A DNA stretch of 64,000 nt from Galeopsis tetrahit (lineage: Eukaryota > Streptophyta > Magnoliopsida > Lamiales > Lamiaceae). Where the stretch lies: positions 9,624,677 through 9,688,676 of the forward strand of contig OY776124.1 in assembly GCA_963675135.1 (NCBI GenBank), read 5' to 3'. Position numbers and translations under genes: made by a program. Below are positions 34,401-44,577 of this stretch, one piece after another. The notes below the pieces were generated by a model. That model ran no database searches and was not told where the DNA came from. It saw only the letters and a program-made list of their open reading frames with translations. The first letter of the stretch is position 1. Every line of letters starts with the position of its first letter.

Positions 34401-35727
34401 CATCAGGAAGACATACAGTAATATTACCTTCTACTGCAACTAAATTCCTCATCAATGTTCGATTTGTACACATGTGCCTACTTGCACCTGTGTCTATGAT
34501 CCAAGCATTCATCCTCATATCATCAAGAATTGTCAATGCATAATGTTGTGTTGGCTTAGAGTCAATACCTGCAAAGCTCACAAACTGAGCATGATCATAG
34601 CTCCTCTCTGTTTTATCCTTCTCTTTCATATATTTGGTCATCTCTTGCAATTGTTGTAGTATAGCAGTGAATTCACTTCCTCTCTTGTCTGTTGCAAAGC
34701 TACTTGATGTATCAGTGTGATCAAATTCAGCAACATGAGCATAATTTTTGGACCTCTTGTCCTTCAACTCCTTGTACCAATCAGGCACACCATGTACCTT
34801 GAAGCACGTAGATATGTCGTGTCCCGGACCTCTACAATGCTCACATATGAGTTTGGCCTTTTCTTCCTTTGACATCTTTATGAAACTGGAGCCTCTTCCA
34901 GCATTCCACTGTCCACCGCCAAAGTTCGGTTTAGCACCTCCTGATTTATGAAATGAATTCGTTTTTGCAATCATAGCAGAAGATTCAAAATGTTCGGATA
35001 CATTCGGTTGAATAGATCTCTGCATTTCTGCTGTGAGCACCATACTGAAAACATTATCAACTGATGGCAGAGGATCTAACAACATTATTTGATTCTTCAA
35101 ATTGTCGTAACTGTCGTTCAATCCCATTAGAAATTGTGTAGATCTATCATCCATCTGCTCTTGAGCCACCTTCTGTCCAATCTCACAATCACAGTGCAGG
35201 AAAGGAACAACACTAGATAATTCATCCCATAATTTTGTAAATTTATTGAAATACTCAATCACAGTATCATTTCCTTGGGTAAGTGTACGAATCTCTCGTT
35301 TAATTTTGAATTTCAGTGGACCATTATTTTGACCGTACCTTCGACAAATGGTATCCCAAAGTTGCTTCGATGTTTTAGCATGAACGAAGGTTTCACTGAG
35401 TTCCTTCGATAGAGTATTCAGGATCCACGACAAAACAGTCGAATCGACCTTCTTCCATAGTGCAAAGCGTGCATCGTCCTTATTCGGTTGAGGAATTTCA
35501 CCATAGATGAACTTCAGTTTCGACTTAGCTCCAAGAGCTATCGCCATCGACGTCTTCCACGGTATGAAATTAGGACCTGTAAGCTGATAAGGAATCAAAA
35601 TCAGACCTGGATGATCTGCACCGTGAAGATAATACGGATCATCCTCCATGATAGATGATCTCTGGCCTAAATCGTTCGCATCATCCCCTAACACATTCCA
35701 GTTGGTATTGTTTCTTCTCGGAGGCAT
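31405..35727 (-). CDS. Copia gag-pol polyprotein, intact
   Basis: A 1440-residue single frame with the full Ty1/copia order. Gag lies at about residues 1-330, including a copia-type N-terminal domain and the zinc knuckle CEHCRGPGHDISTC near 295. The aspartic protease has WIIDTGAS near 410. The integrase has its zinc-binding WHKNLGH near 540 and C..C at CEICFKAKH, plus the catalytic D-D-E in IDVWGP, RSDNGLEF (about 665) and NGVVERKH (about 700). Reverse transcriptase begins around 955 with the active-site YVDD near 1120. RNase H has SDADWAAC near 1285 and SSAEAEYRA. Integrase before reverse transcriptase distinguishes copia from gypsy. All the key residues are present and there is no internal stop, so it looks coding-competent. 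Expression is not shown by sequence. Confidence 0.97.
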   Translation of the reverse strand: MPPRRNNTNWNVLGDDANDLGQRSSIMEDDPYYLHGADHPGLILIPYQLTGPNFIPWKTSMAIALGAKSKLKFIYGEIPQPNKDDARFALWKKVDSTVLSWILNTLSKELSETFVHAKTSKQLWDTICRRYGQNNGPLKFKIKREIRTLTQGNDTVIEYFNKFTKLWDELSSVVPFLHCDCEIGQKVAQEQMDDRSTQFLMGLNDSYDNLKNQIMLLDPLPSVDNVFSMVLTAEMQRSIQPNVSEHFESSAMIAKTNSFHKSGGAKPNFGGGQWNAGRGSSFIKMSKEEKAKLICEHCRGPGHDISTCFKVHGVPDWYKELKDKRSKNYAHVAEFDHTDTSSSFATDKRGSEFTAILQQLQEMTKYMKEKDKTERSYDHAQFVSFAGIDSKPTQHYALTILDDMRMNAWIIDTGASRHMCTNRTLMRNLVAVEGNITVCLPDGSTTEVKHKGEVCLTAEIMLQDVLLIPSFKYNLLSVTQLCATSNIKCLFLASCCYLQDLRSDKQVGMGELIGNLYVLKNKPDESNSAYSCNLSLDSWHKNLGHASFTALKHLSFLNKDCNSDNEKLIQSCEICFKAKHHRSSFGHSSIQTTSCFELIHIDVWGPCKEDALTNTPYFLTVVDDFSRGTWVFLMKHKTEVVSILRNFFLMTERQFDLKVKKVRSDNGLEFLGSDCKNLLLSQGILHEHSCVYTPQQNGVVERKHRHLLEIARAVMFQASMPLRFWPFSVLIAAFIINRLPTSTLQWKTPFQVLFDKQPDYNRLRPFGCLSYAANTQPFKSKFDSRTHKCIFLGYEPGKKGYKLFNLETEQVFVSRDVTFFQDVFPFSVESTPAHPTPNVGGLIPTHDDRAADSSSLKTIVPPNFLPPRRSARQLQKPVWMSDYICNEDANQFSLEEGLPPPKVTTYFPSIPTLDASYLAFMSNVLQDKEPTHYREASLQPAWVEAMKQELDALEKNDTWELTTLPENKRAIGCKWVFKIKRRADGSVERYKARLVAKGYNQVQGVDYIDSFSPVAKLVTVRFLISMATIRGWELHQLDVNNAFLHGHLSDEIYMTVPQGYTKALPTQVCKLTRSLYGLKQASREWNKELCSKLSSFGLIQSSYDHCLFTLSSGRDFLAMLVYVDDVLITGSDTRMINQLKLFLDHHFTIKDLGLAKFFLGVEIARAPEGIYLCQRKYILDILHDTGLQDCKSVSTPLPHGLHLQTDGGDLLPDPDRFRRLVGRLLYLNMTRPDVTYAVQQLSQFVNAPRSSHWEAALHVLRYLRGNSSLGLFYSSAGNLNLHAYSDADWAACKDTRRSITGFCVFLGDCLISWKSKKQTTVSRSSAEAEYRAMSSTTCEIQWVHFLASEFGISPSLPIPLWCDNMAALHITANPVFHERTKHIEIDCHLVRDKFKQGFLLPSFISSRLQLADFFTKVLIGAQFFLLRFKLGMRDVPHSPT

Positions 35728-35794
35728 CTTGAGTAAAAAAAAAACAAATCAAGCCAGATCTATGAAGATACTCTTCAAAACACCAGATTCACCT

Positions 35795-35807
35795 GCTCTA
35801 GATACCA
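35795..35807 (-). other. Primer-binding site, initiator-Met tRNA type
   Basis: On the minus strand TGGTATCTAGAGC abuts the 5' LTR. It matches the usual TGGTATCAGAGC complement of the initiator methionine tRNA 3' end, with one inserted T. Confidence 0.85.
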
Positions 35808-36070
35808 TGTTGAATTGAAAAATCTCAGCATCTAGATATAAATTGCTCTCAGCACAAACCCTTACTTTTGTTATTATCAATATCTCAAAAAAACAAAATA
35901 CAGAGAGAGAGTTATTTATAGTAAAGGCCCTAGCTGAATTATTTTGTAACTGCTATCAAAACGATGTCGTAACATTTAACTTGCTGAGTGTAGAACACGT
36001 GACATTGCATTGACTCAATATAACCAAAGTTGACCATTCCAAGCCTCTGTTTCTGTTCTGAATATCTTCA
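35808..36070 (-). repeat. 5' LTR of the copia element
   Basis: The upstream LTR in element orientation, 263 bases, with TG...CA termini. The 5-base duplication ATATG follows at 36071-36075. Confidence 0.95.
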
Positions 36071-36326
36071 ATATGGTGATCATATTGGTGTGGAGATGGT
36101 GGATAATGTAAAGGATTTCCTTGAAAACTTTAATCGTCTTCGCATAGGGCGTCAAGGCTCTGAGGTATGTTTTTGCTATGAAAATGTCATTTTAAGTCTG
36201 CAATATGTTACTTACACTAGTCTGTCTGATTTTGGGTTTTGGCCTTCTCAGATTCTGTCGAATATAGCGTTGATTGGCTGGCAACTACCACAATTTAGGC
36301 TACAACTTTTGGAAATAGATTCTTGA

Positions 36327-36867
36327 AATAGATTGCCTGCTTCAGCAAATCTTCACCAAACCTTGATCCAAATGGAGTACTACTACGTGTCTAGGCAAGC
36401 GTCTGCCTTGGAATCAGTGACGGAGCCGAAACATAACCAAAGGAGGAGGGTCCAATTATGAATAATAAATTTTAATTTTAATATCGTATAAGTTTTTTTT
36501 GAAACATATAATATATTAATAATAATAAAATCAAGTTAAGTTAAGTTTTACTATATACTCCGTATATTGTATTTCAATAAAAGTTTCGTTCATTCCGTTC
36601 ATTACCTACAACATAATGTTTATATGGTCTATATGCAAGCATTTTGTTTTAGTTATTTTTAGGGAAAGTTAGTATTAAGTTTATTTCACTCCTATTTTTT
36701 TCAAATAGAGTCAACTATTTTTTTTTTTAATAGATTCAAACCCATCTATTTGACCTAATTTGATAATTTAAAATAATAATTAATAATAAAAAAATTACTA
36801 AAGCATATGAAAGAGTAACACAACCTTCATTACCACACTCTCTTATCTAGGTCTCTACAAGTCACCT
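36327..36867. other. AT-rich spacer with repeat fragments
   Basis: Contains CAGTGACGGAGCC near 36415, close to the CAGAGGCGGATCC at 56863 and possibly the end of a dispersed element. It also has a half-copy of the small inverted-repeat family at about 36660-36725. Confidence 0.4.
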
Positions 36868-37059
36868 CCCGAAAAAATCCCCGATTTCACATCCAATTCC
36901 AACAATTATATTTTCATACTCAACGGCTCGTTCCCTTCTCTCGTCCCTATCCCCGTTCAAGTTGTAACCGCCACCATTAAGAACAGAGTTTCGATTCTTC
37001 GGTATCGAGATTTCATCCTTAATCACGAACTCGAAGAGGAATTGGAGGAATTAAAGGTA
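36868..37059 (+). pseudogene. Orphan exon-like open segment, family not recognised
   Basis: An open frame without an ATG, read in the frame AAG TCA CCT CCC GAA, encodes KSPPEKIPDFTSNSNNYIF, then a hydrophobic stretch, then VTATIKNRVSILRYRDFIL and an acidic HELEEELEELK tail. It ends exactly at a GTATGT donor (after 37059). Composition is clearly more gene-like than its surroundings. It may be a captured or leftover exon; I do not recognise the protein and no partner exon was found. Confidence 0.35.
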
Positions 37060-37315
37060 TGTACTATTTGCTTGGAGTGTATTGAGGAAAATTATGTGAA
37101 AATCATAATATTATTTGGGAAAATGCTTTTAGGAAAGTCAGCAAAAAATTGAAAATAAGACCTAAGGGATTGATGAGCTGCAAAAATTATGGCATTTTAA
37201 ATTTGAAATTTTGAATTACTAATTTTTAATTTTCGAAAATATGGTTGATGTGCATATTAAGGGTACTTTAGGCCTTTTAAGTCTAATTTAAATATAATTG
37301 AAATTGTGTAAACTT

Positions 37316-37432
37316 TTTTTTTTTTTTTGAATTTACATTAAATACCCATCCCTTTTCCCTTCCCATGACTCGAACCCAGAATCTAAAGTTTAGGTAGTGG
37401 TGCTCTAACCACTTGAGCTATTCAACTTCGTC
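37316..37432 (-). mobile_element. tRNA-derived SINE with target duplication
   Basis: Minus-strand orientation. The A box TAGCTCAAGTGG is at 37409-37420 and the B box GGGTTCGAGTCA at 37366-37377, followed by a short body (ATGGGAAGGGAAAAGGGATG) and a poly-A tail seen as a T run at the left end. The 17-base direct repeat TGAAATTGTGT(A/G)AACTT flanks it (37299-37315 and 37433-37449) with one mismatch. Confidence 0.88.
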
Positions 37433-37508
37433 TGAAATTGTGTGAACTTGTTCTTATTTGTAAGATGGTCTATAGACTCTAATAATAGGGAAAATTCTCT
37501 CAATAACA

Positions 37509-37826
37509 CTCCCTCCATCATACAATTACTTTAACACTTTTCTTTTAGGGATGTTCCACAGTAACTTTCACACTTCAACCCTCATAATATCCTCAAATTT
37601 ACACAAATATCATTACTCTTTCTTCACACATATACTTATGAAAGATTTTGTTGACATAGAGTATTATAATATGTACTCCTGTAAAAATTTGCTCAAACAT
37701 ATTTTTGGATACACAAAGTATATGTTTATTCTTTTTAAATATTTAATTTTTAAGTATTTTTTTTTTACTCTATTAAGAAAAATGTATAAAAAAAAGTGAA
37801 CAAAATTTTATTGAATAGAGAGGGAG
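37509..37826. mobile_element. Stowaway-like MITE
   Basis: The left end CTCCCTCCATC and the right end GAGAGGGAG followed by TA form a short inverted pair about 318 bases apart. The left flank is CA instead of TA. The interior is AT-rich and non-coding. Confidence 0.6.
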
Positions 37827-38329
37827 TATATAAATTTAATTCTAATGCGGGTATTATAATTCCCAATATTTAATTGAACTAGTTTTTGACCCGTGCAATG
37901 CACGGACCTTTATAATTTAGTATTGTGTAGTCTTTAAAATAATGTTAATTTTATTGTTTGCTCTTTTATCTATTTGTTTTCTTAGCAAAATCTAGCATAT
38001 TAGCATTAAGATTGAAGGAACTATAGAGGAGCCTATTCCAAATTATGATAATTTTAACCCTATGAACAAATTAAAATAACAAAATAATAAATAAACATAA
38101 TGATTTCAAAATGGGAGATTGAGAGGTGAAAAAGAATAGAAAATTCAGTAACTAATTAACAACATTGACGAAAATTAACAATAAGCTTTTTTAGTATGAT
38201 TCAACATTCACAATTCAAAAGGACTCCTGTGGCATAAACAATACAATATACATGGCCAAAAACGTATTTTCTATGATACAACATTCACAAATAAAAGAAG
38301 TTCGAGTATATTAAGACATTGGACCTTGG

Positions 38330-39655
38330 TTTTTTTTTTTTTTTAAACGTTAAAAAAGGACTTTCCTTACGAAACTGAGTATAAGGGGTACTCATCCCGT
38401 ACATGAAAAAAATAAAAATGAGCCAAAATGAGACTTGTTAACATAAAAAAATAAAAAGGAACAACAACTTTTGTGTTAAGAATAGATAACCACTCCAAAG
38501 GTAATTAGTCAAGTATCTCGGATCAAGTAGCCACTCCCCAAGAGAAAACTTGTGTAGCCTCTCTATTCCAGCCAACAACCACTCCTTCATGTTGCATTTA
38601 AATTTCTACAACTCCTTATGCACGTTCAGGCCAGTACCGTCGAACCATCATTCATTTCTCAAATTCTACATCGACCATATCATACCCCTATTTTTTTCCA
38701 AAATTTCCGAACCCATTTGGCCAGAAACATGAAAAAAGCTTGTACTTGGATCGGTGTGGGTAACTCTATTAATATTCATCCAATCGAGCAGCCCTTCCCA
38801 TAAAAAGTTCGTCACCGTGCACTCGAAAAAAAATTGGGAGTACTCTCCTCTTCCGCGTTACAAAGATTACACATAAGCTATTCGTTTCCCAGAGTTAATT
38901 ATTCCACGCTTTTTGACGTTGTCCGAGGTGGCTAATCTCCCTCTAAGCACTCTCCAAGTCGTGATCTTTGCTTTCTTTGGGGCATGGTTGTTCCACAGCT
39001 TCTTGAAGATTTCTTTTTCCCTATCTTTAATTTCTGGAAGTAAAGCTTTTGATGCTAGGCCTTTGTATGCCTTATTTGTTGAGTAGATCCCATTAGATGC
39101 TCCGTTCCATCTCCATGTATCTCGAGTATCCTGCTGCAGCTTGTACCGGCCAATCATGTTAGTTAACTCCTCGAACATCACAGTTTCTCTATTAGTGAAT
39201 TTACACCTCCATCTCCACACCCCCTCCACCCAAGAGCCCATATCTCTAATCAAACTATCCTTTTGAAGACTGAAACTAAATAGTCTATGAAATTTATCCT
39301 TAAGAGATTCCTCTCCCATCCAAACATGAGTCCAGAAATACGAATTGCCCCCGTCTCCTACCACACAACGCATCTCATCTTTAACCCTCTCTCCCCATTA
39401 ATCCCCTAAAAAATGCCGCAAATATCTCTCCACCAACTTGTCCCTCTAAGTCGAGCACCCTGACCCCTTCTCCCTAATCCACACTCTAGATCCCCATATT
39501 TTAATTTCAGAATTTTCACCCATAATCTATCCTCCTCCATTAAAATTCTCCAAATACACTTATCGAGCAATGCTAAATTAAAGAATTTGACATCCCTGAC
39601 ACCCAAACCCCCTAGCTCTACATCTCACCCATCAATTTTTGAAGACTTAACAACC
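38330..39655 (-). mobile_element. 5'-truncated LINE with poly-A tail
   Basis: On the minus strand the frame begins near 39655 with GGLGVRDVKFFNLALLDKC and goes on to WWRDIC, the end of the LINE reverse-transcriptase region. After a stop (39406) it resumes with VVGDGGNSYFWTHVWMG and reaches a zf-RVT block (FKKLWNNHAPKKAKITTWR, then RLATSDNVKKRG, then CNLCNAEEEYSQFFFEC) down to about 38690. A poly-A tail (a T run at 38330-38344) closes the element. Only the last 1.3 kb of the LINE remains, with stops. It lies inside Helitron 1. Confidence 0.8.
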
Positions 39656-39728
39656 AATTTCAAAGGTAATGAATGTATGAGATAAGATGTAACAAATCAG
39701 GAAAATTAACATGAAATCAGTAGCTTAC

Positions 39729-39873
39729 CCGCTCGGTGCTCGTTTGGCACCTTTTCAATTTCTAAACATGAATTCTCGTTCATTCGCATGGAGTCATAAC
39801 CATCTAATGGATATTTCATTTCCCCTATCCATTGAGTCTGCTCTGAATTATTCTTCTTTTGCAAGATTATTGC
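39729..39873 (-). pseudogene. Exon-like segment within Helitron 1
   Basis: Bounded by an acceptor (CTAG before 39873) and a GTAAGC donor (after 39729). It stays open for 48 codons: AIILQKKNNSEQTQWIGEMK, then YPLDGYDSMRMNENSCLEIE. I do not recognise the family. Gene capture by Helitrons is well known, but the phase does not join to the upstream candidate at 40527-40558. Confidence 0.35.
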
Positions 39874-41139
39874 CTAGATAATCATGAAAAAACAAATCAG
39901 GAATTTTAGATGAAGCTTTGATTCTCCATTAGATTTTATTCTGTCTCAAATCTCATCTAGATAATTGGCACACTCTCAAGAGTCTCACTCACCATTTAAT
40001 GCGCTAGTAGCGACTCAAAATTAATTCCACCAGATCCATTAAATTCATTCACGTTCGCAGACTGAGACAAAGCATCAATATTAAAATCTCTTAGATTAAA
40101 TAAGAAATACTACTTCCCTACCATTATAACTTAAAATCACCACTCAATTTTCCAAAGTTGAAAGTGTTCATCCAAACAAAAAATATAAGATAAAGCTTTA
40201 ATGAAAAGCAAACACATACCAACACATAACTCAAAATTTTTGAACCAAAATCACATTGCCTAGTTAAAAATACATAAATTTTGAACTGAATCTTCAGTGA
40301 CAATTCTTCAATATTACAACAACTTCTCTAATAAACCAATACACATCTTCCTCTCTATTACTTCAAATCCTATTTTAAAAACAATTGGAAATAAATAAAC
40401 CTAGAGATATGCTCCATCAATTCACACGAATTAGTCTTAGATAGCACAATAAATCAACATTAGAGATTTTGATTCACAAAAATCAAGTATCAAACATCTC
40501 AAAGGGAGTAGTGTTCAATTTCTTACCTTCGTTCATCTTCCCATCAAGCAATGTAATCCTATTTTCCAAAAAATAGGCCAAAATTTAAGAACGTGTTTTT
40601 AACTAATGCAGTAAAACAGAACTGCGTGAAATCATACTAAAGTGTTATCACAATTAGAATCATTATTTTTTTTAATTGAGTTTTTACAGGTTGCTTTGTC
40701 AAGTTTATTTCGAACAGAATTTGAGTTGCATTTGCATCCCTGGTCCATGCCTATATGCAAAACATCAATATACACACATGATTAAATAAAATGTAGAGAT
40801 TACCCTTATCAGATTGGAGCTACATGCATACTCCCATACACGGATACACCTTGCAACAGTGAATCATTTCAACAAACACCTTATGTGCACCCTTACATTG
40901 TTACACACCTGATCACTGCTCATAGGTCACGCTTTACTAATGACAAATATTCTTGGTTAAAAAGAGTATGCACATAAATTACCGAAAATGAGAGTTAACT
41001 ATACATTAAACTGAAGTAAAAAAACACATATCTTGTCTTTGTGAAGGTCTTAAGTCTCTCAGCTTCAATGTCATACATAAGAATCCTAAAGCATTCTAAT
41101 TAGTACAAATAGTAATCAAATTAAAAAAAAAAAGTGGAC

Positions 41140-41268
41140 CTGAGCTTGTTTCAAGAAGGCCATAGCTTCCGAGTTGAAGTACCCATCGTTCAGCGTAAGC
41201 AAGGAGGAAACATCACTGGTGAGCGTCCCCATGAAAGTGCCAATAGCAGCTCCTCGTACTATTTCCAT
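41140..41268 (-). pseudogene. Exon-like first coding segment within Helitron 1
   Basis: Starts with an ATG (41266-41268) and encodes 43 residues: MEIVRGAAIGTFMGTLTSDV, then SSLLTLNDGYFNSEAMAFLK and QAQ. It ends at CAG|GT. It is richer in GC than its flanks. It could be the first exon of a captured host gene. A further tiny exon-like piece (40527-40558, AG|...|GTAAG) lies downstream, but reading phase 0 into it gives a stop. Confidence 0.35.
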
Positions 41269-41735
41269 CGAGCGTATTTCACAATTATTTCTACTACAAT
41301 CGAAGTCAATTGAATAATTAGAAAACTGAGTAAAAAAAAAAGAGATATAGAGATCGACCATGATTCAGAGAGGAGGAAAACCTTGATCAGAGCGATTTGT
41401 TCCTGAAATGCATACGCAGATCGAGGTATGCAGGTAATCCATATGATGAGCAATACAATTACCTACCTGTTGTACATGCTGCGGGACGTAGATGCTCTCG
41501 TTCACAAATACGCATTGTATATTGGGACTGGAATGCGGAGGCGCCGATTGGGATAGGAATTTATGGGGAGAGTGAGAAGAGTAGGTGAAGAGGCAGAACG
41601 TTGAATGAAAATTGTAACCGCAGGAGTAGAGTGACACGTGGCAGAATTCTGAGTGACACGTGGCAGGCACAGGAGAGACTTCACCTCCTTTTATATATAT
41701 AGATTATTATCTTTAGATATAATATAACATAACAT

Positions 41736-43974
41736 CTATATATATATATATATATTTTACAAACCTATTGGAGGACACATGTCACAATCTAAATGATCTA
41801 TTTCAACTTTCTCACCTCCAATTCTCTCAATTTCAAATTATCTTCATTCTCCTTCATTCTAGCACAACTATTTAATCTACGCCCTTCCTAAATTTAATCT
41901 AAGTCGTTGATCATTTTAGGGTTTCACTTCTTAATTTATATATATGTAACGTTTTTATATTCATTTTCACTCAATCTCTCTCCCCCTCCCCCTCTTTTAC
42001 TCCCCTTTTGTACCGCTACTCTTCCCTAATCCTCTATGGACGTCGCACATCCTAAATTGTACGGTTGATCGGCGCAATTCAACTTCTTGGGATCAATGGT
42101 CGTCCATAAATAGGTATGAGATCGCTCCGATTATTTACGTTTTATTTCCACTCTATTTTTTTCATCTAATTTTTGCAGGTTGAAGCTTCGAATGATGATC
42201 TCACCCTTCAAACTACTATCTAGAACACTAGGTCATCTAATTTGTTGCTTTTTTTTCTTGTTTTTTTAAATTTATGTTGAGATTAATATAAAGAATGGTC
42301 ATTTTAAGATATGTGGTTTTTGTAATGTTTGTATTTTCGCAATCAAATTAGAAGGTGTTTGCTCCTTCCGGAATTAAATTGATATAGTCATGATTCTGAC
42401 TCAATGCCACACATCTGGACTGGATATGAATATATTCAAGCAGTGATCATCAAAATTGTTTGATTTGTTCGTATGATATGCAACCCTAATTTCTATGACA
42501 TGATTACTAACCTTTTTATATTAGAATTTTTTTTTTTAATAATCATTAAATAATTAATTCCAAAAAGTTTTAAATATGTAATTCCATAATTCCATATTTA
42601 ATACTCCGTATACATGATGATCATATCAATTTCTTTTGAAGTCTCGGTCAATTCAAGTCTTTAATTCTTATTCTGATCAATAGCGAAATGTATTATTTGT
42701 AATTCTTTTTTAATATTAGTAAAAAATATGTATACTCTAAATTCAAATTAAAAATATTTATCAAACCTTAAATTATGCAAATCAATAACGAAGAATAATG
42801 ATAGAAACCAATTACCAAGAATAAAACACAATGTTTCTTATATTCAACTCGAATGAAAATTGAATTTCATAAATTCCAATTTAACTTAATTTCATTAATC
42901 AATCTACATTTATTGTCTGACATATTCTTAAATTCGAATTTAATTCAAATTACATGAAAATAATTTTGAAATGTAAACGGTTCGACAATAATTTGAATAT
43001 TAACCACAATGTTATTTATTTTATTATTTTATATAAAATTAAGTGACATATTTTTTTTATACATTTACTATTCAATGTCTTCATATACTCTCATAATTTG
43101 AATATTAACCTAGATTGAATTGTGGATGAAGTTCTATTAAAAAAATCGAATTTAGCTGTATTAGCGGAATATACAATTAATTTAGTCAATTATGTTGTTT
43201 ATAATGCAAGTAGAGCGAAGATTCAAAGAAACATTGATGCAGAATTTACTAATTAAATGTAAATGCATCCACAAATGCATGATATATGGTACACAATAAT
43301 ACATAATTTCTTTAAATTTTTCTGAATTTATATTTATGGAAGGAAATGATAAGCACAATTTAATGGTACATTTGACTACCAATTATGTGTCATTTATTAC
43401 ACTAATAGAGACGTTACTTAAATTGTGCTAATGAATTAAATTTTGAAATAAACTAATTTAATGTATTACATTTTAATGAATTAAGGCGAATTTATATATA
43501 TATAGTTGTAATAAGACTCCATTTTTAAGTTTTTTTGTAAATTTGAAGGATTTTTTTTTTTATTATTACTTTAGAAAATAATTGTTACTCTATAGAAATT
43601 GTATTCTTGATTATGTAATTTAGAACAACGATAAAATTATGTATTCACCGTAAATTTTAAATTATAGAGATTTATATATATACATATATATAACAATATA
43701 ATATTGTATGCAGTATTTTATGAATTATTTATAATGTTTAAATATATATAGAACAATAAATTAAACATGGTGTTTGATATAGGTGATTCAAATATTAAAC
43801 TAAAATAATTAGGAAATAGTTTTATTTTATTTTCGTTCCCCCTCAAGTTCACATATTAACTGTCATAAATGTCATAAATGTATGTAGTAAATATATTTCA
43901 TTGACTAATTCAAATATAATAAACTAATTTTTTGAAACTTATAATAAACTTTCTTTAAATTTGATAATCTAATA

Positions 43975-44021
<47 letters not shown>

Positions 44022-44538
44022 TAATTAGCATGTGCTATTGAATTATTGATACATAATTTGTTCAATTAAATTTCATAATTCTTACAATTTTTTTTAGATT
44101 GCTTTTTTTACTTCTTAAAATTCATTGATACAATTTGTTTAATTAAATTCCATAATTCGAACAATTTTTTTAAACTTTATTTACTTCTTAAAATTCATTT
44201 TATACAAATTGAAGATTATAATATATTACCTCCCACAAAAAGTAAAACTCTTTCAATCATTATTAAAAAAAATGCACCAAACTTTTAGTTGCAAACATAT
44301 TTAAAAAAATACTTATAAGTAATACAATTTTTTTTATCAATAATATTAATAGTCTTAAACAAGTAAAATATAATTTTTTAGATCAATTTTATAATTAAAA
44401 TACTTACAAAATAATCACTTTTATATATAATTATTAAAAGTGTAAATTTTTTGACAAATTTTACAATAAATTCACTACTAAAATGATTTATTAAATTAAT
44501 ATATCACTAATTTTACTTAATTTACTAAAAATATTAAA

Positions 44539-44577
<39 letters not shown>

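Larger units (their letters stand above)
31134..36070 (-). mobile_element. Complete Ty1/copia LTR retrotransposon, recent insertion
   Basis: A 4937-base element with two 263-base LTRs (31134-31396 and 35808-36070) that begin TGTTGAA and end TCTTCA and differ at only three positions. The target duplication ATATG flanks both ends (31129-31133 and 36071-36075). Read on the minus strand, the primer-binding site and polypurine tract sit next to the correct LTRs, and one unbroken 1440-codon gag-pol lies between. Its insertion splits the F-box pseudogene. Confidence 0.97.
30443..36326 (+). pseudogene. F-box/LRR gene, broken by frameshifts and a copia insertion
   Basis: The frame from 30443 encodes an F-box (VLPDSLLIHILCFLGVKTSG, then SVLSRRWEYLWSELP) and the start of the leucine-rich region. 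F-box proteins recruit substrates to SCF ubiquitin ligases. One frameshift near 30795 moves the reading into SSLTTLDLRGC..GTIEWQSL, and a second near 30910 into SSCPILNNLELTSCRGF. At 31133 the gene is interrupted by the copia element. After it, from 36071, the sequence resumes with YGDHIGVEMVDNVKDFLENF and a donor at 36165, then an exon from 36252 to a stop at 36324-36326. The start is uncertain: an acceptor-like CAACAG just before AAT suggests the ATG at 30443 may be intronic. The frameshifts show that the gene is dead apart from the insertion. Confidence 0.75.
37879..41703 (-). mobile_element. Helitron 1, minus orientation, non-autonomous
   Basis: The 3' end, read on the minus strand, shows the stem-loop CCGTGC-ATT-GCACGG (37891-37905) followed a few bases later by the terminal CTAG (37879-37882), next to a host T. 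The 5' end on the minus strand is A|TCTATATATATAAAAGGAGG (41703 inwards). Helitrons start TC, end CTRR after a hairpin, insert between A and T and leave no target duplication; all of that is met. There is no Rep or helicase. The element is 3825 bases, contains a 5'-truncated LINE, and has exon-like segments at 39729-39873, 40527-40558 and 41140-41268. Near the 5' end GAGTGACACGTGGCAG is duplicated (41629-41666). Confidence 0.75.

Noticed and set aside
43979..44020. Perfect TA run considered as a special structure
   Set aside because: Ordinary dinucleotide microsatellite. Several similar runs occur in the window.
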